DNA of 27,387 bases from CALBTQ01 sp036725605 (lineage in GTDB: Bacteria; Lernaellota; Lernaellaia; Lernaellales; Lernaellaceae). How positions within the stretch are numbered: the stretch's first letter is position 1; the number at the start of each line of letters is the position of its first letter. Location: positions 1-27,387 of the forward strand of contig DAIMDW010000046.1 in the NCBI GenBank assembly GCA_036725605.1. Direction: 5' to 3'. Positions 16,119-23,520 of the stretch are shown here, piece by piece. A program made the translations under genes and the position numbers. Below the pieces are notes generated by a model. It was not told where the DNA came from and did not search any database. It worked only from the letters and a program-made list of their open reading frames with translations.

Positions 16119-16494
16119 TCGTGGTTTCATCGAGAATCCTCTCGAATCCTTCGATGACGGGTTTCCACTTGTCCTGGATTCTGCACATTTCATCTTCTTG
16201 GCACCGGTAAAGACCGAGAAAGCACTTCCTGAAACTTGACAGATCCATGAACGGAGTCACCACGGCTCTCAGATGGATTTCCCCAGCGGGCTTGGCCAAC
16301 ATAAATCCACCTTTGCTTCCGCGAACAGACGAAAGCAGTTCGTTTCGAACCAACGTATTGAGGATTCGAGACAAATATTGACGAGGAATCTCCATCTTTT
16401 CCGCAATCGTCTGCGACAGTACAGGCTTTTCCGGCTCCTGTTTGGCCAAAAAAACCATCGCCCGTAAGGCGTATGTCGCGGATTGGGTCAGCAT
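16102..16494 (-). CDS. Rrf2-family regulator with probable Fe-S cluster
   Basis: A 130-residue repressor-type protein from the ATG at 16494, preceded by AAGGAG. A TTG at 16530 extends the frame but falls inside the predicted promoter. The winged helix-turn-helix is at about 1-75 (YALRAMVFLA, AEKMEIPRQYLSRIL, VRGSKGGFMLAK). Cys91, Cys98 and Cys104 (C-x6-C-x5-C) match the cluster-binding loop of Fe-S Rrf2 regulators such as NsrR and IscR. Lying directly before qNOR it very likely controls that gene in response to NO or redox state; it may not be a strict NsrR orthologue because the cysteine spacing differs. Confidence 0.9.
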   Translation of the reverse strand: MLTQSATYALRAMVFLAKQEPEKPVLSQTIAEKMEIPRQYLSRILNTLVRNELLSSVRGSKGGFMLAKPAGEIHLRAVVTPFMDLSSFRKCFLGLYRCQEDEMCRIQDKWKPVIEGFERILDETTIDQVL

Positions 16495-16515
16495 CCGAAC
16501 TCCTTGAGCGTGAGT

Positions 16516-16555
16516 TTGATTATCAACCAATAATACTTCATGATCGAGATGTCAA
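16516..16555 (-). promoter_or_regulatory. Predicted rrf2 promoter with overlapping palindrome
   Basis: Reading the - strand, TTGACA (16555-16550) is a consensus -35 box, and TATTGG (16532-16527) sits 17 bases on as a weak -10; TATTAT overlaps it with poorer spacing. The perfect palindrome TTGATAATCAA (16526-16516) immediately follows, placed where a bound repressor would block RNA polymerase, so autoregulation by Rrf2 is plausible. Confidence 0.5.
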
Positions 16556-16568
16556 GAATGGTTGCATT

Positions 16569-16950
16569 TCAGCCTCGTCCCATCCCCACCTTTTCATCGG
16601 ACCATTTTGTCGGCGAAGGTTGAAAATCTATTCGCCACGGTGAATTCCACCTCGTTGCCCAACGCCTTGAAATGCTCGCGGCCGCAGTCGATTTTTGCTT
16701 GCTCGGATGCGCTGGTAATCTTTGACAGCCCCCACATCCTTCTGATATCGTTATGCCCATCCAGCGCCGCACGGCTTGTGCGGCCTTGCTTGTTCATGGG
16801 TCGGGGGGACGATGGCGACCAGCGGGGCCTGGAGCGACTGGTAGGGTCTAAGACGCCAACAGCTACTCATTCGCATCTGAACCTTCTTTGAAGTTGCCTT
16901 CAATCAGCCATTCCAGTAGCATGTGTGCGATTTCCCTTTCTTTTTCCTTC
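16569..16950 (-). pseudogene. Apparent gene remnants on the minus strand
   Basis: This gap before the restriction gene holds two short open stretches on the - strand with protein-like composition but no intact gene. One (about 16594-16797) reads GREHFKALGNEVEFTVANRF and neighbouring residues, reminiscent of the C-terminal end of some restriction helicases. The other (about 16868-16950) reads EREIAHMLLEWLIEGNF and then stops. They lie in different frames with stops between them. The family guess is weak; the main point is that the region looks like decayed coding DNA next to a defence gene. Confidence 0.35.
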
Positions 16951-16999
16951 GGCTCGCCTGTGGCGGCTGCGAAAGTGCGGTTTTTAGAGAGGATTCGGC

Positions 17000-19900
17000 T
17001 TGGCGGAAAAGCACCAGTCACTGTTCGACGATAGCCTGCTCCTGGCCCACTGGGCGGGTGAATACGACGCTTTCAAGGGCTCGGAGCAAGCTGCCCGGCT
17101 TCTCGAACGCCTGAAAAACTGGGCGGCGAAAGACTTTCAGAAGGAAACTGCCGCTGAGAGTTCCTTCATCGACACGTTCTTCAAAAAGACCTGGGGCTAC
17201 ATCGGTTCCGGCGAGGGCGCGGCGGAAGCTGGATTTTCAGTGTATCCTCGATTTCCGGTTTCCGGCGCAGGTCAGACCGGCGGTACGGGCGAAGCGGACT
17301 CCGCTCTGGGCTGGTTCGGACGTAAGGCCGATGGCATTGCTGAAACCCCACAGGTGCTTTGCGAATTCAAAGACGTGCGCTCCGGCCTCGACGCTCCACA
17401 AAAGCGAAAGGGCAACGAGCGCTCGCCGGTTAAGCAGTGCGCCGATTACCTCCGTTTCGCCAACGACCCCGTTCATCCCAGCGCCGTCATCCGCCCTACC
17501 TGGGGAATTGTCACCGACATGAACGAGTTCCGCCTTTACGCCCGCAAGACCATGCCCGCCCAGTATCAGCGGTTCGTGATTGCGCGGCGTGAAGACGATC
17601 CCGATGTGGAAACCGTTGCTCTTCTCGACGACTCCGAGGAAGCCGCGTTTCAGCGATTTCTTTTCTGGAAGCTTTTCCAGTCGGGCATGCTGCTTACGAC
17701 AGGCGGCCCTTCGCCCCTGGAAAAACTGCTGGCCGATCAGTTCGTTCACGAGAAGGCTATCGAGAATGCGTTCTATCTTGAGTACCGGGCTTACCGTGAA
17801 AGTATATTCAAGGCGCTCGTGGAGGCGAATCCCGATTTCCACGGCACGCGTGGCAAGCTGGTGCGGCTGGCGCAGCGGTTTCTGGACCGCTGTTTGTTCA
17901 TCCTGTTTTGCGAAGACATGGGGCAAACGCTCAAGTACCCGCCGAACCTGCTGCGGGACCTGCTGATCGCCCTCAGCCAGGACAAATACTACCGCGGAGG
18001 CGACAACGCGGCGTGGGAGCGAGTCAAAACGCTGTTCGAATCCATGCGCGACGGCTCGCCCTTCTACGACAAGCCCATCAACCGCTTCAACGGCGGCCTG
18101 TTCGAATCGTATCCGGACTTGGAAAATCTGAGGATTCCGACCCGCGTCTTCTGCGCCAAGGGTCAGGGCGAAAGCCCCGAATCGATCCGCCGTCACAAAG
18201 ACACGCTGCTGTATTTCTCGACGAGCTACAATTTCGGCACGAAAACGACCACCCGCGAGCGGTCCATCGATCTGTACACCCTCGGGCGCATCTTCGAGCA
18301 GTCCATCACCGAACTGGAGTTCATGGAGGCCGAGGCCGAAGGGCGCGAATCCATCGCCAATTTGTCGAAGCGAAAGCGGGACGGCGTTTACTACACGCCG
18401 GAATGGGTGACGCACTACATCGTCGAGGAAACAGTGGGCGCCCGGCTCCAGGATATTCGTGGTGAAATCGGGTTGTCGGCCTTGCCCGAAATCACCAAGG
18501 ATCACATCGACCAATGGCGGGCGTTCCTCAAGGACAAGCGTCGCACCGCGCCTACACACGTTCAGGACTATCTCAAACTGCTTGACCGGTACGCAAAAGC
18601 GCTGGACGACATCAAGGTCGTCGACCCGGCCTGCGGGTCCGGCGCTTTTTTGATCCAGGCCTTCAACCGACTTCTGGAAGAGAGGCAATGGATCGCGGGC
18701 GAAAAGGAGCGCATCACCGGCGAGCGCTCCCTGTTCGACATGGAAGAACTCATGCGGATGGTGCTGTCCCGCAACATCTACGGCGTGGACATCAACCCCG
18801 AATCCGTGGAGATCACGCGCCTCGCCCTTTGGCTGCGCACCGCACTGCCGGATCGCCCTCTCACGGTTCTGGAGGACAACATCCGTTGCGGCAATAGCCT
18901 GATCGGCAGCGATTTCTATCACGAGAAGCAGCCGGACCTCTTTTCCGAATCCGCGAAAGAGCGGATCAACGTCTTCGATTGGGAAATGGCGTTTCCGGAT
19001 ATTTTCAAGAAGGGCGGCTTCGACTGCGTCATCGGCAATCCGCCGTATGTGAAGCTTCAGCACTTCCGAAATATTCAACCGGATGTTGCCGAGTATTTGT
19101 TGACCGCTCGAAATCAAGACGGCTCCCGAATTTACGAATGCACAAAGCAGTCTAACTTCGACTTGTACTTGCCGTTTATCGAGAAGGGCTTTCGGCTGCT
19201 GAACAAGAAAGGCCGAATGGGCTTCATCGCCCCCAATCTATGGGTCGTAAGCGATTACGGCAAAAGCCTATGCGAAACGGTGTTCGACGAGAGGCGCCTT
19301 GATAAATGGGTCGATTTTAAGAGCTATCAGGTATTCGATGAAGCCATGACCTACACCGCGCTCCAATTCTATTGCGGGTCGCCGGTGGAAAGTATTCGAT
19401 GCATCTTCGCGCCCGATGGAAAGGAACAACTCGTTGGAAGGCGATGGGATACCGATTCCGATTCGTTCGCATACGACGACTTATCAAGGAGTGGGCCTTG
19501 GGTATTCGTGCCCAAAAAGGAGGAAGCATTCCTTGAAAAACTCAATCGGGATTGCACCGAATTAGGAGCCATCCCTGGGCTAGTCGTCGGTTTTCGTGGA
19601 ATTGAATCCGGAGCAGACAGCATCTACTATATGGAGCGGATCGGTACAAATCGATATTTTTCCAGAGCAATGGAGCACGAAGTTAGTATTGAAGATTCGA
19701 TAATGAAGCCCCTAATTTCTGGGCCATCAGCAAAACGATATGTCTTCCCGACTCCGGAACTTTATGCTCTTTTTCCATTTGACGTACCAAAAAATCCCAA
19801 TCGGCTGTTTTCGGAAGTGGAAATGGAGGATCACTTTCCGCTTGCATGGCAATACCTCCGGGGTCATGAGAAGAACCTTCGGGCAAGAGAAAATGGAAAA

Positions 19901-20758
19901 ATGGATCGTGACAATGGTTGGTGGGATTATTGTTACCATAAGAATCATGACAAACAGGAAGCAAGGAAGCTTGGCATCGCCCAAACAGTCAAATGCATGC
20001 AGGTTTTTTACGACAACAGCGGAGAGATGTTCTTCAACAATGTACGTGTTGGCGGCATCCTGGTTCCGGACGACTCCGATGCCTGGTTTCTTCTTGGAGT
20101 GTTAAATGCGCCGGTTGCCGATTTCGTATTTCGCCGGATATCCAAGGCCAAATCCGGCGGTTACTTCGAAGCCAACAAGCAATTTTTACAGCCGCTTCCA
20201 ATTCCACCGGCCACTCCTGAACAGAAGCAGCAGGTCGGCGAACTGGCGAAGCGTCTTCAGGAACTCCACACCGCGCGACGTGACAAGCTCTTGCAGATCG
20301 ACCAACGGCTTTCCAGTGACCAGACCGCCGAGGACAAGGATTTCAAGAAAGCGCTGAAGCCGGATTTGGCGCACATCGACATGCGCCTGTATGCGGGAGC
20401 CGCGCTTTCGGTGGAGCATTCGAGCGGCGAGCTTCGCTTTCTCGTCGGCGGCGTTCCGGTGATCAAGGATGTCTTTGTTGACGAAGATGCGGCTGACTTC
20501 CTTGCCGCCCAGTGGCGGCACATTGCCCGCACAACCAGCGTCACCGAAAAGTTCACCGCCAAAAAGCTGGTTGGCGTTCTGGAAAAGGTCCGCAAAACTG
20601 AAAATACGGCCCTTTGCAACCAGGTCATTCGGCTCGATCGGGAAATCCGCACTCTGGACGAGGAAATCGAAGCCGCCGAAACCGCAATGAATACATTAGC
20701 CTACAGCCTTTACGATTTGACCGAAGAAGAGCGGAAGATGGTGGAGGCAGATCAGTGA
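17000..20758 (+). CDS. Type IIG restriction-modification enzyme (Eco57I-like methylase fused to nuclease)
   Basis: A 1252-residue single-chain enzyme that should both methylate adenine and cut DNA. N-terminal nuclease-like part: acidic Asp100 followed by CEFK (Glu122, Lys124), fitting PD-(D/E)xK. The GVYYTPEWVTHYIV segment (about 463-476) leads into the methylase, with AdoMet motif DPACGSGAF (542-550) and catalytic NPPY (680-683). Residues about 690-1060 contain the target-recognition region with TaqI-like features, and the end is helical (QQVGELAKRLQELHTARRD). The start is TTG with GAGAGGA upstream. The nucleotide composition falls from about two-thirds G+C at 17820 to about 40% at 19620-19740, then rises, as if the recognition part had been swapped. 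Followed by a toxin-antitoxin pair. Confidence 0.9.
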   Translation: MAEKHQSLFDDSLLLAHWAGEYDAFKGSEQAARLLERLKNWAAKDFQKETAAESSFIDTFFKKTWGYIGSGEGAAEAGFSVYPRFPVSGAGQTGGTGEADSALGWFGRKADGIAETPQVLCEFKDVRSGLDAPQKRKGNERSPVKQCADYLRFANDPVHPSAVIRPTWGIVTDMNEFRLYARKTMPAQYQRFVIARREDDPDVETVALLDDSEEAAFQRFLFWKLFQSGMLLTTGGPSPLEKLLADQFVHEKAIENAFYLEYRAYRESIFKALVEANPDFHGTRGKLVRLAQRFLDRCLFILFCEDMGQTLKYPPNLLRDLLIALSQDKYYRGGDNAAWERVKTLFESMRDGSPFYDKPINRFNGGLFESYPDLENLRIPTRVFCAKGQGESPESIRRHKDTLLYFSTSYNFGTKTTTRERSIDLYTLGRIFEQSITELEFMEAEAEGRESIANLSKRKRDGVYYTPEWVTHYIVEETVGARLQDIRGEIGLSALPEITKDHIDQWRAFLKDKRRTAPTHVQDYLKLLDRYAKALDDIKVVDPACGSGAFLIQAFNRLLEERQWIAGEKERITGERSLFDMEELMRMVLSRNIYGVDINPESVEITRLALWLRTALPDRPLTVLEDNIRCGNSLIGSDFYHEKQPDLFSESAKERINVFDWEMAFPDIFKKGGFDCVIGNPPYVKLQHFRNIQPDVAEYLLTARNQDGSRIYECTKQSNFDLYLPFIEKGFRLLNKKGRMGFIAPNLWVVSDYGKSLCETVFDERRLDKWVDFKSYQVFDEAMTYTALQFYCGSPVESIRCIFAPDGKEQLVGRRWDTDSDSFAYDDLSRSGPWVFVPKKEEAFLEKLNRDCTELGAIPGLVVGFRGIESGADSIYYMERIGTNRYFSRAMEHEVSIEDSIMKPLISGPSAKRYVFPTPELYALFPFDVPKNPNRLFSEVEMEDHFPLAWQYLRGHEKNLRARENGKMDRDNGWWDYCYHKNHDKQEARKLGIAQTVKCMQVFYDNSGEMFFNNVRVGGILVPDDSDAWFLLGVLNAPVADFVFRRISKAKSGGYFEANKQFLQPLPIPPATPEQKQQVGELAKRLQELHTARRDKLLQIDQRLSSDQTAEDKDFKKALKPDLAHIDMRLYAGAALSVEHSSGELRFLVGGVPVIKDVFVDEDAADFLAAQWRHIARTTSVTEKFTAKKLVGVLEKVRKTENTALCNQVIRLDREIRTLDEEIEAAETAMNTLAYSLYDLTEEERKMVEADQ

Positions 20759-20794
20759 TGACCTACACCGCCGATTCCGATTAAGCCCAAATGG

Positions 20795-20811
20795 TTTACC
20801 AACTTGGTAAA
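20795..20811. promoter_or_regulatory. Perfect palindrome, probable HigA operator
   Basis: TTTACCAA-C-TTGGTAAA, eight-base arms around one base, 23 bases before the toxin start codon. Toxin-antitoxin operons are normally repressed by antitoxin binding to such palindromes in the promoter. Binding by the HigA-like helix-turn-helix protein encoded downstream is inferred. Confidence 0.7.
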
Positions 20812-20833
20812 TTAAACTTGACATAGGCGTTCC

Positions 20834-21175
20834 ATGCAGATAGATTATAAGTCGAGGAAGCTGGAAAAGGCATTCCTCAAGAAGGCGCAAGCTGTAAAGG
20901 AGTGGGGTGGTCAGAACGCCCAGAAGTTGCTCCAGAGGCATACGGAACTGCAAGCGGCGAACAATCTGGAAATTTTCAGCACACTGCCTGGGACGGGGTT
21001 CCACTCCTTGAAAGGCGACCGCAAGGATCAATTCGCCTGTTACGGGAAATACCCCTTTCGGCTTGTTTTTGAAGCGGAACACGACCCAGTGCCTCGAAAG
21101 ACCGATGGGGGAGTCGATCTGAGTTTGGTGACGCAAATACGCATTCTAGAAGTGGTGGACTACCATGGCGACTGA
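20834..21175 (+). CDS. higB: HigB/RelE-superfamily toxin
   Basis: A 113-residue basic protein with the pattern of HigB-like ribosome-dependent mRNA nucleases: an N-terminal helical pair (SRKLEKAFLKKAQAVKEWG, QNAQKLLQRHTELQAA), the segment TGFHSLKGDRKDQFAC and the strand PFRLVFEAE, ending in an ILEVVDYHGD strand typical of this fold. Length is normal. It overlaps the antitoxin gene by 11 bases, and the toxin-first order is that of hig loci. It lies 76 bases after the restriction enzyme gene. Confidence 0.85.
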   Translation: MQIDYKSRKLEKAFLKKAQAVKEWGGQNAQKLLQRHTELQAANNLEIFSTLPGTGFHSLKGDRKDQFACYGKYPFRLVFEAEHDPVPRKTDGGVDLSLVTQIRILEVVDYHGD

Positions 21176-22262
21176 ACAAAACGAAGTGTTCCTGCCGGAT
21201 TACGCGATTCCGCCGGGCGAGACTTTGTCAGAAACTCTCGAAGCCCTGAGCATGACGCAAAAGGAGTTCGCGGTTCGAGCAGGCATTTCAGAGAAACACA
21301 TCGTAGCAATTCTCAAAGGCGACGGACCAATAACGCCCGAAACGGCGTTAAAGTTAGAAAGGGTTCTGGGAGTTCCCGCAAGCTTCTGGAACAACCTGGA
21401 AAGAAACTACAGGGACACCTTGGCTCGCCTTGAAGAGGAAGAACGTCTCCTGCGGGAAGTTGCATGGTTGGACGAAGTTCCAGTGAGCACACTTGCAAAA
21501 CGAGGCTTGATTACGAGGCACACGAACAAGGTCAAGACGTTACAAGAGGTGCTCGCTTTTTACGGCGTCAATTCTCCCGACAAGTGGCGAGAACTTTGGG
21601 GGAACCTCCGTTTCGCCGCCAGACAAAGTCCGGCATTTGAAAATGACCCCGGTGCCGTAACAGCATGGATGCGCATGGGAGAGCTTGTTGCGCAGAAGAT
21701 CGAATGTGCTCCTTATGATCAGGATCGATTTTTCGAGGCGCTTGCGAAAGTCCGAGGCCTAACGAAACACTCCCCCAAGGATTTCCAACCCAAGGTGAAC
21801 CAATGGTGTGCTGAAGCGGGAGTAGCGATCACCTTCGTGAAAGAGGTGCCGGGTATCCGTCTGAGCGGCATCACGCGATGGCTAGATCCCAAAAAGGCAT
21901 TGATCCAGCTAAGCTTGCGATACAAAAGAGACGATCAGCTATGGTTCACGTTCTTTCATGAAGCCGGGCATATCCTAAAGCACGGGAAGAAAGACATGTT
22001 CCTAGAGAATGACGATGGCCAGGATATGGAAAAGGAAATGGAAGCGGATAAGTTCGCTGCGGACTTTTTAATTCCGCCACGAGACTGGACGCGCTTCACG
22101 ACCGGACGAAGCCTTTTTTCCAAAGCCGATATTGGGAAGTTCGCGAGTGAGATTGGGATTTCCCCTGGTATTGTTGTGGGAAGACTTCAACACGAGAAAA
22201 AAATTCCCTTTACGCACTGCAATGATCTTAAAGTGAAACTTGCCTGGGTATCTGGCGACTAG
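21165..22262 (+). CDS. higA: HigA-type antitoxin fused to ImmA/IrrE-like metalloprotease
   Basis: A 365-residue two-domain protein. The N-terminus (about 12-75) is an XRE helix-turn-helix of the HigA kind (PGETLSETLEALSMTQKEFA, GISEKHIVAILKG, LGVPASFWNNLE). The C-terminal part (about 205-310) has the zinc-protease signature HEAGH (His265, Glu266, His269) and a downstream acidic cluster EMEADKFAADFLIP (Glu293 the likely third ligand), as in ImmA/IrrE proteins. It should neutralise the toxin and repress the operon; the protease domain suggests self-cleavage or triggered release. It starts inside higB and ends 20 bases from the convergent prophage amidase gene. Confidence 0.88.
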   Translation: MATEQNEVFLPDYAIPPGETLSETLEALSMTQKEFAVRAGISEKHIVAILKGDGPITPETALKLERVLGVPASFWNNLERNYRDTLARLEEEERLLREVAWLDEVPVSTLAKRGLITRHTNKVKTLQEVLAFYGVNSPDKWRELWGNLRFAARQSPAFENDPGAVTAWMRMGELVAQKIECAPYDQDRFFEALAKVRGLTKHSPKDFQPKVNQWCAEAGVAITFVKEVPGIRLSGITRWLDPKKALIQLSLRYKRDDQLWFTFFHEAGHILKHGKKDMFLENDDGQDMEKEMEADKFAADFLIPPRDWTRFTTGRSLFSKADIGKFASEIGISPGIVVGRLQHEKKIPFTHCNDLKVKLAWVSGD

Positions 22263-22282
22263 CCGTAATTCGAAATATCTTT

Positions 22283-22813
22283 TCAAATGCTCAATTTCTC
22301 GATCCACCTGTACGCCGTGTCGCCTGGGCAGGCGATTTTGCCAAAGTCCCGATGACCGTAGAACCCATTCGGCCCCAAGCCCAGCGTGGCCATCAGATGA
22401 TTCGCCAATGCGAAGAACGCCTGCTCCTGCGCCTCCGTGGGCTCGCCGCCTAGGTGACCTGGTCCTGCGAAATCGCCGACCAGCATGACGCCGATGGAGC
22501 GAGCGTTCTGCCCTTTGCAATGCCAAACCACGTCGGTAAGTTCGTTGCACAGGTAGATCGAGCCGTCATCGTCGATGCAGTGGTGGTAGCAGATGTGCGG
22601 GCAGCCGCCGGCCGAGATGTGGTTGCCGGGACTGATGTGGTAGTTGTTGATCCCGAAGACGTCGCGGTTGCCGGACGGGTCGGCGTGGCCGAGGCTCTGG
22701 TGCAGGATCACGCGGTCGATCTTTTCCAGGTTGCGCTTCTGCGGCCAGCGCGGACGGGCCGGGTTCCACGGCAAACTTTCAACGAGCCTGATAATATTTG
22801 GAGCCCCCATCAC
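22283..22813 (-). CDS. N-acetylmuramoyl-L-alanine amidase, phage endolysin (PGRP fold)
   Basis: A 176-residue enzyme that cuts the bond between N-acetylmuramic acid and the peptide in the cell wall. Zinc ligands typical of amidase_2/T7-lysozyme type are present: ILHQS (His38), GHRD (His154) and ACPGD (Cys162). IGVMLVGDF (107-115) forms the central strand. There is no signal peptide, so it should rely on a holin for export. It overlaps the holin-like gene by four bases, completing a lysis cassette at the end of the phage late region. Confidence 0.9.
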   Translation of the reverse strand: MMGAPNIIRLVESLPWNPARPRWPQKRNLEKIDRVILHQSLGHADPSGNRDVFGINNYHISPGNHISAGGCPHICYHHCIDDDGSIYLCNELTDVVWHCKGQNARSIGVMLVGDFAGPGHLGGEPTEAQEQAFFALANHLMATLGLGPNGFYGHRDFGKIACPGDTAYRWIEKLSI

Positions 22814-23112
22814 GCGCTCTTCCGATCAACAACGGCGGCGCGGATCTCATTCAACCGCTCGTGGACGTGCTCCTTGTCTGCCCGGTATGCGCAGCATTCG
22901 CCGTGGTCAACGCGCTCGCGGATTTCATCGAGCGACTCGCTGGTCTTCTCTTTCCACGCCCGATCATTGCCGAGCATGATCTTGAGAAGCTCGTCATTTT
23001 TCTTCGTTATCCAGCGTATGAGGAAGGTAAACATTGCGCCGTAGCCCGCCATCGCGCCAGCGACGATTCCGACCATCTCAAGCAGATGACTTTCCATACT
23101 GTTCTCCTTCAC
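22810..23112 (-). CDS. Small one-helix membrane protein, probable holin or spanin-like lysis protein
   Basis: A 100-residue protein with a single hydrophobic segment (about 12-33, VGIVAGAMAGYGAMFTFLIRW) followed by a charged, helical tail (about 35-95) suited to a coiled coil. It sits directly before the amidase with ATGA overlaps on both sides, the usual place of a holin. The start at 23112 is supported by the overlap; an internal ATG at 23097 is possible. The holin role is inferred from size, topology and position. Confidence 0.7.
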   Translation of the reverse strand: MKENSMESHLLEMVGIVAGAMAGYGAMFTFLIRWITKKNDELLKIMLGNDRAWKEKTSESLDEIRERVDHGECCAYRADKEHVHERLNEIRAAVVDRKSA

Positions 23113-23507
23113 GCGATCCCCAAGATCGCTTTCTCAAAGTATTCGAGCATCAAGGTGGTTTTTTGTTCAGTGGTCAGAGCCGACCATTCCCCGGACGTGG
23201 TCGCGCCGATCTCTTTCACGCGGGTTTGGCGGATCAGTTCCTCGACGGAAACCGGCGTCACCTCACGGGGCACAACCACGAGTTCGCCGGTGCCGACATC
23301 CCGCGTGATTCGCACTGCGATCTTGTAGACGGCACGATAGGTCTCATCGCTCACCTGGATCACGTGCCAACCCTCAGTGGATGCAGCACCGACCCGCGTC
23401 TTTCCTAGGTCCAGCATTTCCTGATCGGTCGGTATTTCGGCCAAAGGCCGCAGGCGCGTCCGGATCAACAGGTTGCCCACGTCGTCGAATACGAATTTCA
23501 CCGGCAT
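23109..23507 (-). CDS. Phage protein of unknown function between fibre and lysis genes
   Basis: A 132-residue soluble protein with a strong ribosome site (GGAGG) before its ATG. It shows alternating strands in the middle (HVIQVSDETYRAVYKIAVRI, then GELVVVPREV) and helices at the end (about 88-130, including EEFLIRQ-like VEELIRQTRVKE). No family was recognised. Position directly after the tail-fibre gene suggests a fibre chaperone or minor tail part, without sequence proof. Confidence 0.7.
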   Translation of the reverse strand: MPVKFVFDDVGNLLIRTRLRPLAEIPTDQEMLDLGKTRVGAASTEGWHVIQVSDETYRAVYKIAVRITRDVGTGELVVVPREVTPVSVEELIRQTRVKEIGATTSGEWSALTTEQKTTLMLEYFEKAILGIA

Positions 23508-23520
23508 GGTTTCATCCTCC

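Noticed and set aside
16562..16891. 109-codon + strand frame before the restriction gene
   Set aside because: No ribosome site or recognisable domain; the minus strand of the same DNA looks more protein-like.
17237..19117. 626-codon open frame on the minus strand inside the restriction gene
   Set aside because: The + strand carries recognisable methylase motifs over the same DNA; the antisense frame is a product of high GC at third positions.
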